From assembly GCA_052380005.1 (NCBI GenBank), contig JBQTCJ010000013.1: a stretch of 64,000 nt of DNA, one strand, 5' to 3'. The DNA comes from Salinarimonas sp052380005. GTDB lineage: Bacteria; Pseudomonadota; Alphaproteobacteria; Rhizobiales; Beijerinckiaceae. This document shows, one piece after another, positions 1-8,708 of this stretch. The notes beneath the pieces were generated by a model. The model was given only the letters and a program-made list of their open reading frames with translations, did not search any database and was not told the DNA's origin. Positions within the stretch are counted from its first letter, which is position 1. Every line of letters starts with the position of its first letter. Made by a program: the position numbers and the translations under genes.

Positions 1-119
1 ACAAGCCCGCCAAGATGTACGCCGCAGCCGGCCTCGACGCCCGCGGCATCGTCGCAAAGGTGTTCGAGGCGCTCGGCGGAGCGGAGGCGGGCGGCGCCGT
101 CCTCGGCCGGCGCGCCTGA
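1..119 (+). CDS. dxs: 3' end of probable 1-deoxy-D-xylulose-5-phosphate synthase (partial)
   Basis: Only the last 38 codons are inside the window; the frame ends in TGA at 117-119. The tail contains MYAAAGLDARGIVAKVFEAL, which resembles the C-terminus of alphaproteobacterial DXS, the thiamine-diphosphate enzyme that makes the first intermediate of the non-mevalonate isoprenoid pathway. The assignment also rests on context: dxs is commonly followed by tlyA in Hyphomicrobiales, and tlyA lies 7.8 kb downstream on the same strand. A C-terminus of another transketolase-like enzyme cannot be excluded from so short a piece. Confidence 0.55.
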   Translation, partial: KPAKMYAAAGLDARGIVAKVFEALGGAEAGGAVLGRRA

Positions 120-131
120 GCCGAGAAAGCG

Positions 132-1910
132 TCAGGCACACAGCGCCGGGGGCGCGGCCTCCACCCCGTCGGCGAGGTGCTCGGCCGGCAGGGCACGGGC
201 GAAGTGCCAGCCCTGCGCGGACCCGATCCCCAAATCCGCCACGAGCGCGCGCTGGCCGCCGGTCTCGACTCCTTCCGCCACCACGTCGAGGCCGTAGCTC
301 CGCGCGAGGCGGACGAGAGCTTCGAGCGCCACCCGCTCGCGCGGGTCGTGCGCGCGGCGTACGAGCGCGCCGTCGATCTTGATCGCGTCGATGGGCAGCC
401 GCCCGATCTCCATCAACGGCGTGCGTCCGGTGCCGAAATCGTCGAGCGCGATGCGCACCCCGGCCGCACGTAGACTGGCGAGTGGCCCCGCGAGCGCGCC
501 ACGGCGCGCGTCGAACGCCTCCTCCGCGATCTCGAGCGTGAGCTCGCCGCCGCCGGAGAGGCCCTCGCGGGCGATGCCGGCTAGGACCCGCTCGGGGAAC
601 CCCGGGGCGCAGACCGTGGCAGCACCCATGTTGACCGAAAGCGCGCCGGCGTGCACGCCCTCGCGGCGCCAGCGCCCCGCCTGCGCGAGCGCGGCGTCGA
701 GCACCCATTCGTCGAGGCGCCGGGCGAGGTCCGGGTCGCGCAGCGCCGCCGCGAAGCTCGCCGCGTCCGCGAGCGTCCCGTCCGCCCGGCGCCGGCGCAG
801 CAGCGCCTCGAAGCCGCGCACCCGTCCGTCGAGGAGATCGACGATCGGCTGGTACACGAGGGCGAGGCGTCCTTCGTCGTGCGCCGCCGCCACTTCCGCG
901 ATGGTCTGCGACCGGGCGGTCCCGTCGACCCGCATCGTCGATTCGAAGCGTACGACGCGATCCTTGCCCGCGGCCTTCGCGGCATAGAGCGCGAGATCGG
1001 CCTCGCCCTGGAGGTCCGCGCAGGAGAGGCGGTCGGGCCCCGCACAGACCGCGATCCCCACCGAGGCGCCGATCTCGTAGGATCGGCCCGCGTGCCGGAT
1101 CGGCTCGCGCGCGGCCGCGACGATGCGACGGCCGAGATCGCCGGCCGCGTCCTCCACCGCCGCACGGTCGCGCCCGTCGAGGAGGATCGCGAACTCGTCC
1201 CCGCCGATCCGCGCGACGAGCGCGGCCGTCGCGCAGGCGGCGCGCAGGCGCTCGGCGACCGCGACGAGACAGGCGTCGCCGGCGCCGTGGCCGAACGTGT
1301 CGTTGACGTCCTTGAAGCCGTCGAGATCGACGAGGAGCAGCGCCCGCGCGGCACCCGCCACGAGGGGCGCCGCGAGCGCGGCCTGGAAGCGGCTGCGGTT
1401 GGCGAGCCCCGTGAGGACGTCGCACTCGGCGAGGAAGCGCGTGCGGTCCTGGAGCGTCTTCTCCTCGGTGATGTCCTGCTTCATCCCGAAGATCCGCACG
1501 GGCACGCCGTCCTCGCGCTCGACCGTGGCGGTGATGCGCATCCAGCGCCGGGTCCCGCGCGCCGTCGTGATCCGCGCGTCGAGGGTGAAGCCGATCCCCT
1601 CGCGGATCGCCCGGCTGCGCAGGCGGTCGAGCTCTGCGAGGCAATCGGGATCGTAGTGGGTCACGGTTTGAGCGCGCGTCACCACCATGCCGCGCGGCAG
1701 CTCGAAGATGTCGTAGACGCCGTCGGTCCAGCTCAGCCGCTCGTCCGGAAGCGAGCACTCCCAGACGCCGATCTTCGCAACCTCGCAGGAGCGCGCGAAG
1801 ATCTTGGCGCCGTGGGCCAGCGCAGCCTCCTGCGCGGCGACGAGCCGGTCCCGCTCGGCCAGCATCTCGCGAAGCCGCGCGACCTCGCTCTCCTGAACAC
1901 CCACGCTCAC
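132..1910 (-). CDS. PAS-GGDEF-EAL cyclic-di-GMP signalling protein
   Basis: Cytoplasmic protein of about 592 residues combining a PAS/PAC sensor (about residues 40-150), a diguanylate cyclase domain and a phosphodiesterase domain. The GGDEF signature is intact (RIGGDEFAIL, about residue 236) and no RxxD inhibitory site precedes it. The EAL domain keeps FEALLR (about 367), the SVN asparagine, LEIAEE, LDDFGTG, IKIDG and VAEGVET, so both activities look possible. No membrane segment is visible. The frame stays open upstream to 2063, but that would overrun sodC and has low-complexity arginine-rich sequence; the GTG at 1910 has a GGAG about 10 bases upstream. It is the first gene of the minus-strand block following dxs. 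Input ligand and output are unknown. Confidence 0.88.
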   Translation of the reverse strand: MSVGVQESEVARLREMLAERDRLVAAQEAALAHGAKIFARSCEVAKIGVWECSLPDERLSWTDGVYDIFELPRGMVVTRAQTVTHYDPDCLAELDRLRSRAIREGIGFTLDARITTARGTRRWMRITATVEREDGVPVRIFGMKQDITEEKTLQDRTRFLAECDVLTGLANRSRFQAALAAPLVAGAARALLLVDLDGFKDVNDTFGHGAGDACLVAVAERLRAACATAALVARIGGDEFAILLDGRDRAAVEDAAGDLGRRIVAAAREPIRHAGRSYEIGASVGIAVCAGPDRLSCADLQGEADLALYAAKAAGKDRVVRFESTMRVDGTARSQTIAEVAAAHDEGRLALVYQPIVDLLDGRVRGFEALLRRRRADGTLADAASFAAALRDPDLARRLDEWVLDAALAQAGRWRREGVHAGALSVNMGAATVCAPGFPERVLAGIAREGLSGGGELTLEIAEEAFDARRGALAGPLASLRAAGVRIALDDFGTGRTPLMEIGRLPIDAIKIDGALVRRAHDPRERVALEALVRLARSYGLDVVAEGVETGGQRALVADLGIGSAQGWHFARALPAEHLADGVEAAPPALCA

Positions 1911-2016
1911 GCCGCCCCGCTCCACTCCCGCTTCCCGGCCGAGGCCCGGGCTCGTTCGCCATGCTAGCGGGGCGACCCTTAAGCGAGCGTATGCGCGATG
2001 CGAGGCGCGGCGCGCG

Positions 2017-2577
2017 TCACCGCGTGCGCTCGATGACGGCGCAGGCGACGCGCCCCTCGGCACCGCCGATCGGCTGCGTGACGTGGTCGTCGGGGCTCTC
2101 GTGGATCACCAGCGCCGAGCCGTCGTCGTCGAGGAGCGCGGGATCGCCGTCGAAGGTCACGAGCGTGGTCGCGAACTCCGCCACCGCCGCGCCGCCCTCG
2201 CCGACGTGGAAGTTGGCGAGATCGCCGCCCTCGGGACCGTCGGGATGGAGGTGGCCGTGCATCGCGCCCTGCGACGTGATGTGGCCCTGCGACGCCTGGA
2301 ACTCGGGCGCGTCGGAGCAGTCGCCGACGCTGTGGAAATGCGCCGCGTGCCAGCCGGTGGCGAGGCGGCCCTGGTCGATGGTGAGCTGCGCGACGACGCC
2401 GTTCTCGCCGCCGCGCAGCACGAGGAGGCCGATCTCGTCGCCCTCCGTGCCGACGACGGGAGTCTCGAGCGTCTCGATGTCCTGCTGATCCTGCGCCGTG
2501 GCGGAACCCGCGGCGACGCCACCGGCGAGGAGCGCGGCGAAGGCGAGCGACGTGCTGCGGCTCGTGGACGGTCTCAT
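2017..2577 (-). CDS. sodC: Periplasmic Cu-Zn superoxide dismutase
   Basis: Dismutates superoxide in the periplasm. A signal peptide occupies residues 1-29 (hydrophobic core LAFAALLAGGVAAG, cleavage after ATA). Metal ligands are visible: the HFH pair (residues 80 and 82), the zinc-loop MHGHLHPDGPEGGDL (106-120) and the later copper histidine in VIHESPDD (159). The two cysteines that form the family's structural disulfide are present (87 and 179). At 186 residues the length is normal. The start at 2577 places the signal peptide at the N-terminus and has GAGG upstream; a longer frame to 2649 would bury it. It is separated from the next minus-strand gene by 84 bases and is probably transcribed on its own or with the GGDEF gene downstream. 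Confidence 0.93.
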   Translation of the reverse strand: MRPSTSRSTSLAFAALLAGGVAAGSATAQDQQDIETLETPVVGTEGDEIGLLVLRGGENGVVAQLTIDQGRLATGWHAAHFHSVGDCSDAPEFQASQGHITSQGAMHGHLHPDGPEGGDLANFHVGEGGAAVAEFATTLVTFDGDPALLDDDGSALVIHESPDDHVTQPIGGAEGRVACAVIERTR

Positions 2578-2661
2578 GTGCGGGCCTCGTCGGTCGGGGG
2601 TTGGGTCAGTCCCCGAAACGGCGTGCCCGCACATGCGTTCCGGAGCCATTCTCCCGCGCCC

Positions 2662-3963
2662 TCACGGATCGCGCGTGACCTCGAAGATCTCCTGCGCGCC
2701 GTCACCGTCGACGCGGAAGGTGCGCCGGCCCGCTTGCGGGTTCCGGTCCTCCGACCAGTTCTGCAGCCCGAGCGCCAGCTGGAGCGAGGTGTCCATCGAC
2801 ACGAACCGGTCCATCCCCACGCCGCACCGACCATCGGGTCCGGGCTCGTCTCCGAACGCCTCGCCGGGCTCGAGGTTGCGGAACCAGCAGGCCACCTGAG
2901 CCGGCGTCGCGCCGAACGGCGGAAGCACGCGCGCGCCGGCCGGATATTGCGCGGTCTGATGGCACGACAGGCATGCGGAATCGGGGTTGTCGACCGGGCC
3001 GTTCATGCGCCCGCCTCGACCGAAATCGCGGTCGAACCCCGCCTTCGACAGGATGATGCTCTCCAGGGGCTTTCGCTCCCCGGCCGCGCCGTCCGTAGAG
3101 CCCGGATCGTTCCCCCACATCAGGCCGATGGGGCGCAGGCGCCGCCAGGGGTCGGCATCCGGCATGCTCCCGTCGTAGACGAAGGTGCCGTAGACCCAGC
3201 CGGTCGGCGTGCCGTCCCGCGGGATCGTCGGATCGTCCGTCTCGGGGACCCTCACGGCGACGTCGAACTGCAGCAGCCGGAGCGTCTGCGGCGCGCGTAC
3301 CGTTCCGAACGGGGGGCATTCCGTGGAGCCCGCCACGGGGACGTGGATGTTGGCGGTCCACTCCGGCGCTCCCACGAGCAGGGCGAGCTCGTCGGCGGGA
3401 GCCTCCGTGAACAAGAGCTTGACGAAGGTGGCACCGACGGGGAACCGCGCGGCCTGCGGCCGAGGGTCTCGCGTGCCGTCGCCCCAGACCCGACCGAACA
3501 CCCATCCCGCGGCGGGGTCGGCGAGGCTCACGGCCCAGTTCTGGTAGCACCGGGACTGCAGCTCGCCCAGCTCGTTCGGCTCCCCCGGGTCGCCGAGGCG
3601 CGAGCTGCGCTCGCGGGTGAGGCCGCGCACGAACTCGCGTCCCTTCCTGCCCGTGTGGAGCCACGGTGCGTGGTACCACCGGCGGACCTCGTTGGTTGCT
3701 CCGTCCCACGTCTCCCGGTCCATCCCGTCGTAGGCGTAGTCGAGAACGGCCTGGAGGAAGGCCTCCGGCTGCTCGCGGAACGAGATCCGATCCCAGGGGC
3801 GCGTCGTGTCGGCCGGCGCCTGCGCCGGGAAGTCGAAGCTCGGATCGAAGACCGGCCCCGACCAGTCCGGCGGGACGGGGTCCTGGGTGACCGGAAACGG
3901 CTCGTCGGCCGATGCGGCCCCCGCGACGGTCAGGAGTACGGCTGCCAGAACTGCTCTCATCAT
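2662..3963 (-). CDS. Secreted protein with one CXXCH haem-c motif, family not recognised
   Basis: A 433-residue exported protein: signal peptide at residues 1-19 (cleavage after ASA), then a long soluble domain and one CLSCH motif (331-335), the covalent haem-c attachment site, near the C-terminus. Tryptophan-rich conserved-looking stretches precede it (RRWYHAPWLHTG, about 95-104; GWVFGRVWGDG, 153-163). The CXXCH and export fit a periplasmic mono-haem redox protein; the axial sixth ligand is not obvious. Further cysteines (139, 216, 359, 380) may form disulfides. The start at 3963 has an excellent GGAGGAG five bases upstream. I do not recognise the family. It could partner sodC in periplasmic redox stress, but that is only proximity. 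Confidence 0.8.
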   Translation of the reverse strand: MMRAVLAAVLLTVAGAASADEPFPVTQDPVPPDWSGPVFDPSFDFPAQAPADTTRPWDRISFREQPEAFLQAVLDYAYDGMDRETWDGATNEVRRWYHAPWLHTGRKGREFVRGLTRERSSRLGDPGEPNELGELQSRCYQNWAVSLADPAAGWVFGRVWGDGTRDPRPQAARFPVGATFVKLLFTEAPADELALLVGAPEWTANIHVPVAGSTECPPFGTVRAPQTLRLLQFDVAVRVPETDDPTIPRDGTPTGWVYGTFVYDGSMPDADPWRRLRPIGLMWGNDPGSTDGAAGERKPLESIILSKAGFDRDFGRGGRMNGPVDNPDSACLSCHQTAQYPAGARVLPPFGATPAQVACWFRNLEPGEAFGDEPGPDGRCGVGMDRFVSMDTSLQLALGLQNWSEDRNPQAGRRTFRVDGDGAQEIFEVTRDP

Positions 3964-4040
3964 CGTCTCCTCCAAGCTCGGATCGCCGCCTCGACCCGCC
4001 GCCCGATCGACGCGGCGATCGCGCCGGCACGACGGCGGGC

Positions 4041-4075
4041 GAGGCGGGGCCACGCAGCGCGCGCGGCCCCGCCTC
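4041..4075 (-). terminator. Perfect 11-bp hairpin after the gene at 4080-4562
   Basis: GAGGCGGGGCC at 4041-4051 pairs perfectly with GGCCCCGCCTC at 4065-4075 around a 13-base loop. It begins five bases past the stop codon of the minus-strand gene at 4080-4562, the usual place for a transcript-end hairpin. There is no T-run on either side, so it may stabilise the 3' end or act with Rho rather than terminate by itself. Confidence 0.45.
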
Positions 4076-4079
4076 CGGA

Positions 4080-4562
4080 TCAGCTCGCCTTGCGCATCCC
4101 CTTGCGCTTCTGCGAGCGGAGCGGCACGGCGGCGGCGCCGGGGACCGGCTGGTAGCCGAGCTCGGCATCGACGAACTCGTGGCGCAGCGGCGAGCCGTCC
4201 GCGAGCGTCGTCGTCAGCACGCGGTAGCCGTTCACCACCTCGTCGGTGATCTGCAGCGGCAGGCCGCCCTCCAGCCAGCCGCCGTACCGGCTGCCGTTCG
4301 CGCCGTCCCGCAGCACGATCTCGAAGAAGGGCGCGTCGACCATCTGGAGGATCAGGTCGAGGTCCTCCTCGCGCTTCTGGGCGTTCTCGCCGGCGCGGAG
4401 CCACTGGGCGCCGAACTTGGCGCCGGCGAGGTTCCCGATGCCGTAGCCCCACGCGCCCTGGATGAAGTCGACGACGGCCAGGACCTCCACCGCCTTCTCG
4501 AAGTCCCTGACCTGGGAGCCGAAGTCGATGTAGACCCGGTTGAAGTTCGCGTTCCCGCTCAT
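4080..4562 (-). CDS. Conserved-looking hypothetical protein, 160 aa
   Basis: Soluble protein with no signal peptide or membrane segment and no domain I can name. The middle is hydrophobic/aromatic and glycine-rich (VDFIQGAWGYGIGNLAG, about residues 31-47) and acidic stretches alternate with short hydrophobic strands, compatible with an alpha/beta fold. The last 12 residues are strongly basic (RSQKRKGMRK). The start ATG at 4562 has GGAG ten bases upstream; the open frame to 4658 lacks that support. It is followed by a strong hairpin and then the secreted CXXCH gene. Function unknown. Confidence 0.65.
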   Translation of the reverse strand: MSGNANFNRVYIDFGSQVRDFEKAVEVLAVVDFIQGAWGYGIGNLAGAKFGAQWLRAGENAQKREEDLDLILQMVDAPFFEIVLRDGANGSRYGGWLEGGLPLQITDEVVNGYRVLTTTLADGSPLRHEFVDAELGYQPVPGAAAVPLRSQKRKGMRKAS

Positions 4563-4692
4563 GACACGTCTCCGATCTGCGCGCCGGGTGTTCGACGCAC
4601 GCGATCCATAGCGGCCCGGCGGGAACGCAGCGTGATCGGGCCGTGATCGTCGCGTCAACGCGGCGTCAAATCACGCGTGCGACCCCGTCCCG

Positions 4693-5985
4693 CTAGCCGG
4701 CACCGTCCAGGGCGGCCACGATCGCGTCGGCGACGTGGTCGGCGTGCGCGACGGTGTGGCGGTCGTGGAAGCGCAGCCCCAACGAGCTCTCGATCCACGC
4801 CTCGGCCTCGGGACAGGCCGCCGCCGCGTAGTCGTAGTGCCCCTCCGGCAGATCGGGATGCAGGTGGTGCGCGACCAGCTCCGCAGGCCAGATCCAGGCG
4901 GATCCTTCCCCGCCTGCCGCGACGGGGAAGAACCGCTTCTCGGCGAAGACCCTGGAGCGATAGAGCGGCTCGGGCACGTAAGGCCCCCAGGCGCTCATGC
5001 CGACGTCGGACGCCGCCTCGCGCATGGCGGCGAACACGGCCGCCTTCCTGGCCAGCGCGGCCTCCTCCAGCCGGAACATCTGGAAGAAGTACGTCGGGAC
5101 CGCCTGCGGATGATGGCGCTGCGGCGCGACCCCGGGTATCGCGGCGAGACGCGCGTCCAGGTGCCGCCCCACCGCCGTGTACCCCGCGGCGACCGCGCGC
5201 AGCTTGGGGAGCTGCGAGAGGATCATGGCCAGCTCCAGGTCGCTGAGCCGGTAGTTGAGCCCGGAACCGGCGTAGCTCGCATGCTCGCCGTCCTCCCCCA
5301 CGTAGCCCGTTCTGTTGCGGTGCTTGTCGGAGAAGCTCAGGCAGCGCTCGTACTCCTCCCGGCTCCGCACGAGGACGAACCCGCCTTCGCCGCAGGTGAT
5401 GTGCTTCTGGGCGTTGAGGCTGAAGCAGCCGGCATCGCCGAGCGTCCCCAGCGGCCTGCCCCGATAGGTCGCGCCGAGCCCCTGAGCAGCGTCCTCGATC
5501 ACCTTCACGCCGCGCGCGCGACACAGCGCGAGGATGGGGTCCATGTCCGCGGCCGACCCGGCGAGGTGGACGACGACGACCGCCGAGGTGCGCTCGGTCA
5601 GGGCGGCCGCGATGGTCTGCGCGGTCATCAGGCCGGTGTGCCGGTCGACGTCCGCGAAGACCGGGATCGCATTCTGGAAGATCACCGGCATCACGGTGCC
5701 CATGTCCGTGATCGGCGGGACGACCACCTCCGATCCCGCCGGAATGCGCAGGCCGCCGAGCGCCACGTGGATCGCCGCGGTCCCGGAGCTCGCCGGAACC
5801 GCCCAGAGCGGGTCGTGGGGAGACGCGCCGAAGCCGCGCTCGAGCGCCGCTCGTGCCTCCTCCCACAAGTTGCGCGCAGGGCTCCCTCCGCGTGAATAGG
5901 GCCACAGCTCCTGCCCGGCGAGCGCCGCGACCACCTGGGCCGCGTCGTTCAGGTCGAAGCGTATCGGTGTGGGCTTCTCGTCCAT
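4693..5985 (-). CDS. DegT/DnrJ/EryC1/StrS-family PLP aminotransferase
   Basis: A 430-residue fold-type I PLP enzyme. Family members aminate keto-sugars or similar substrates for cell-surface glycans or antibiotics. Visible landmarks are SSGTAAIHVALGGL near the cofactor phosphate site, VVPPITDMGTV, the aspartate-containing EDAAQGLGATY and the FSLNAQKHITCGEGG stretch whose lysine forms the PLP Schiff base. The start ATG at 5985 has GGGAGGG six bases before it. No nucleotide-sugar dehydratase or glycosyltransferase is adjacent, so the substrate cannot be inferred. It lies 34 bases downstream of the SARP-like regulator gene and is probably co-transcribed with it. Confidence 0.88.
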   Translation of the reverse strand: MDEKPTPIRFDLNDAAQVVAALAGQELWPYSRGGSPARNLWEEARAALERGFGASPHDPLWAVPASSGTAAIHVALGGLRIPAGSEVVVPPITDMGTVMPVIFQNAIPVFADVDRHTGLMTAQTIAAALTERTSAVVVVHLAGSAADMDPILALCRARGVKVIEDAAQGLGATYRGRPLGTLGDAGCFSLNAQKHITCGEGGFVLVRSREEYERCLSFSDKHRNRTGYVGEDGEHASYAGSGLNYRLSDLELAMILSQLPKLRAVAAGYTAVGRHLDARLAAIPGVAPQRHHPQAVPTYFFQMFRLEEAALARKAAVFAAMREAASDVGMSAWGPYVPEPLYRSRVFAEKRFFPVAAGGEGSAWIWPAELVAHHLHPDLPEGHYDYAAAACPEAEAWIESSLGLRFHDRHTVAHADHVADAIVAALDGAG

Positions 5986-6019
5986 GCTTCCCTCCCACCG
6001 CCTCGCGCAGGCGGACGCC

Positions 6020-7624
6020 TCAATGCACGGCGTCGATCAGGGGCAGCCGACGCATCGTCGTCGCCGGGTAGTCCGGGTCCAGCAGCGCGGCGGGCCGGAA
6101 GCCCGGCTCGGACGCGCGCATCGCCCCGATCGCGGCGTGCAGTTCCGCGGCATCGCCGCGCTGCATCGCGAGCGCGACCTGATAGCGTCGGGTGGACACG
6201 AAATCGGGGCGATAGCGCAGCGCCATGCGGGCGTGCGTGGTCGCGGCGTCGTAGTCCAGGAGCGCGGTCGCCGCCATGCAGGCGAAATGCTCGAAGAAGA
6301 AGCATGTCCGTGCGCGCGTCGTGAGATCGACCGCCTTCCTCGCCGAGCGATACCCTTCGATCGCATCCCCGTTCGCCACCTGCACGTTGGAGAGCATCGC
6401 CCATCCGAGCGGGTCGCCGCCGTCGATCTCGACACTGCGTCGCACCATCCGGAGCGCGGTGCGCAGGTCGCCCTCGCGGACGTACTCGAGATGCGCCGCG
6501 ATCGAGAGGACGAGCGGGTCCGCGGGTGCCGCCCTGACCGCCTCGGACAAGAGCTGCGGAGTCTCGAGGTCGCGGCGGAGGAACCCGTCGTCTCGGTGAA
6601 CGAAGAAGGCGAGGTTGCGAATGAACGCGCACCAGGCCAGGTACTGGCCCCGCGGCTCCAGATCGTGGGCGCGGATCAGCCTGCGCTCCGCCTCGATCAG
6701 GCTCGCGCGGTCCAGCTCGAACGTCAGGCCGCGCGCGGAGCGGGCGAGAAGCCAGGCGCGCGGCCCGGCGTCCTGGTCGGCGTCCGCGTCGGACACGCAT
6801 CGAAGCAGCTCGTCGACGGCCACGCTCGTCAGCCGCGACAGCTCCGAGGACGCCCGCAGCGCCTCCGGATGAACGGCCGTGACGACGCTGTCGGACCAGA
6901 CCCAGCGCCCGCTGGCGGGCCGGTCGACGTGGCAGGAGGTGAAGACCTCGTTGTCGGATGCGATGGCCTTGATCCGCAAGCGGGCATGCTCGATCGGCGA
7001 CGCCCCCCCGGCCGACGCGCCCGTCCCGTCCAGGAGGACCTCGATACCGCCGACGTCCCTCAGCGCGGCGCACACCCGATCCTGGAGCAGCGACGCCGCG
7101 ACGGCGGAAAAGGGTGCGCCCCCGATTTCCTGCTCGATCACGACGACGCTGCGCCGGCTCGCCGCCCGCCGCGCGGTCGATACGCGCGGCGGGCCGGCCT
7201 TGCGGGATCGCTCCCGCACGCGCACCCTGAGGTCACGAATGTAGTCCTCGAATGCGGGATCGTTGACCTCGATGCCTTCGAACGGCTCGACGTCCTGCTC
7301 GTCGGTCCCGGCGGGCCAATCGTAGCGCACCTGAAGGCGGCCGCCGTCCAGGCAGACGTCGGTACGCGTCGCCGAGAGGACGTCGCGGTGTTCTCCCAAG
7401 GCGCATCGGATCTCGGAGAGGGCGCTGCGAAGGCTGCCGGCGGCCTGCGCCGGTGCGCGATCGCTCCAGAGCTTCGCCTGCAGCCACGCCCGAGTCCTCT
7501 TCAGCCCGGGCGCGACGCAGAGCAGGACCAGCAGCGCGCGGGCCTTCATGCCGCGCGGAGCCACGTCGCGACCGCGCGGGTCGAGCAGCATGAACGGACC
7601 GATCGCGTCGACACGCAGAGTCAC
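6020..7624 (-). CDS. SARP-like transcriptional activator with C-terminal TPR-like region
   Basis: A protein of about 534 residues. The N-terminus (about residues 1-95) looks like an OmpR/SARP winged-helix domain (VTLRVDAIGPF, ALLVLLCVAPG, WLQAKLWSD, SLRSALSEIR), followed by a linker and a long alpha-helical region with repeated TPR-like helices (about 300-534, e.g. WAMLSNVQVANGD). SARP-type proteins usually activate nearby biosynthetic or stress genes. A GTG at 7624 is preferred because GGGGAGAG lies seven bases upstream and the winged helix begins there; the frame is open to another GTG at 7657. It directly precedes the DegT aminotransferase gene, which is a plausible target. Effector unknown. 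Confidence 0.8.
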   Translation of the reverse strand: MTLRVDAIGPFMLLDPRGRDVAPRGMKARALLVLLCVAPGLKRTRAWLQAKLWSDRAPAQAAGSLRSALSEIRCALGEHRDVLSATRTDVCLDGGRLQVRYDWPAGTDEQDVEPFEGIEVNDPAFEDYIRDLRVRVRERSRKAGPPRVSTARRAASRRSVVVIEQEIGGAPFSAVAASLLQDRVCAALRDVGGIEVLLDGTGASAGGASPIEHARLRIKAIASDNEVFTSCHVDRPASGRWVWSDSVVTAVHPEALRASSELSRLTSVAVDELLRCVSDADADQDAGPRAWLLARSARGLTFELDRASLIEAERRLIRAHDLEPRGQYLAWCAFIRNLAFFVHRDDGFLRRDLETPQLLSEAVRAAPADPLVLSIAAHLEYVREGDLRTALRMVRRSVEIDGGDPLGWAMLSNVQVANGDAIEGYRSARKAVDLTTRARTCFFFEHFACMAATALLDYDAATTHARMALRYRPDFVSTRRYQVALAMQRGDAAELHAAIGAMRASEPGFRPAALLDPDYPATTMRRLPLIDAVH

Positions 7625-7952
7625 GAGCGCTCTCCCCACATGTCTCACGCACCGCACGCACCGCGGCCTCGAATGCCGCGATCATTCATCGTGAGGGATC
7701 GCTGAATACTACATCGGAAAACCAGAGATTTCTAGTGAGAGATCAACTCTTCTGTCACCCTCGGTAGCGCACCGCGTCTCGATTGACGCTATTGGCTCAC
7801 GACCAACTCTCGGATGATATCTCGCCCGCGCCGGTGATGTCCTCGCCGCATGCGCGGAGCCCCCCGGCCGCGGCCGACGGTCCTCGCCGCGCGGCGCCCG
7901 CCGTGATATCGGTTCAGCCCGAGGTCGGACGACGTCGGGCGACGCGGATCCG
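7625..7952. other. Intergenic region between SARP-like regulator and tlyA
   Basis: This 328-base divergent gap must hold the promoters of the minus-strand regulator and of tlyA. Positions about 7700-7790 are clearly richer in A and T than the surroundings, as expected for a promoter region. I see no reliable -35/-10 pair, no strong hairpin and no convincing small gene. It also marks the right-hand edge of the block that separates dxs from tlyA. Confidence 0.5.
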
Positions 7953-8708
7953 ATGCGCAATGAGATCGCGAACCCGATGACCAGAGTTCGAGCCGACACG
8001 CTGCTCGTCGCGCGCGGCCTGTTCGAGAGCCGCGCCAAGGCGCAGGCGGCGATCGCCGCCGGGCTCGTCGTCGCCGACGGCGTCCGCGTGCGCAAGGCCT
8101 CCGAGACGCTGGTCGAGACGGCCGATATCGCGGCACAGGCGCCGCACCCCTGGGTGTCGCGCGGAGGCGTGAAGCTCGAGGCGGGCCTCGACGCCTTCGG
8201 CATCGACCCCACCGGCCTCGGCTGCCTCGACGTCGGCGCCTCCACCGGCGGCTTCACCGACGTGCTGCTGACGCGCGGCGCCGCGCGGGTCGCGGCCATC
8301 GACGTCGGGCGCGACCAACTCCACCCGCGGCTGCGGGCGGATCCCCGGGTGCTCTCGCGGGAAGGCTGCGACGCGCGCCGCCTCGATCTCGCGGCCCTGC
8401 CCTTCCCGGTCTCGCTGATCGTCGCCGACGTGAGCTTCGTGTCGCTCGCGGTGGCGCTCGCGCCCGTGCTCGACCAGGCGGCGCCCGGCACGCGGCTGGT
8501 GGCGCTCGTCAAGCCGCAGTTCGAGGCCGGCCGCGCCGCCCTCGACAAGCACGGCGTCGTGCGCGACGAGGCCATCCGCGCGCGGGTGACCGCGGACGTC
8601 GCCGCCTGGGTCGAGGGCCGCGGCTGGCGGGTCCTCGGCCGGGTCCCCTCCCCGATCGCCGGCGGCGACGGCAACCGCGAGAGCCTGATCGGAGCCGTGC
8701 GTGAGTGA
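7953..8708 (+). CDS. tlyA: TlyA-family rRNA 2'-O-methyltransferase (haemolysin A family)
   Basis: Proteins of this family 2'-O-methylate 16S and 23S rRNA. An N-terminal S4 RNA-binding domain (about residues 10-70; LLVARGLFESRAKAQAAI) is followed by an FtsJ-type Rossmann methyltransferase domain with the SAM motif LDVGASTGGF and the catalytic residues in SRGGVKLEAGL, VADVSFVSL and LVKPQFE. Total length 251 residues is typical. A second in-frame ATG at 7977 (giving MTRVRADTLL) fits other family N-termini equally well; neither start has a strong ribosome site. The stop overlaps the start of the next methyltransferase gene, implying translational coupling. Confidence 0.93.
   Translation: MRNEIANPMTRVRADTLLVARGLFESRAKAQAAIAAGLVVADGVRVRKASETLVETADIAAQAPHPWVSRGGVKLEAGLDAFGIDPTGLGCLDVGASTGGFTDVLLTRGAARVAAIDVGRDQLHPRLRADPRVLSREGCDARRLDLAALPFPVSLIVADVSFVSLAVALAPVLDQAAPGTRLVALVKPQFEAGRAALDKHGVVRDEAIRARVTADVAAWVEGRGWRVLGRVPSPIAGGDGNRESLIGAVRE

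Noticed and set aside
7783..7980. 65-codon plus-strand frame before tlyA
   Set aside because: No ribosome site and random composition; overlaps the tlyA start.
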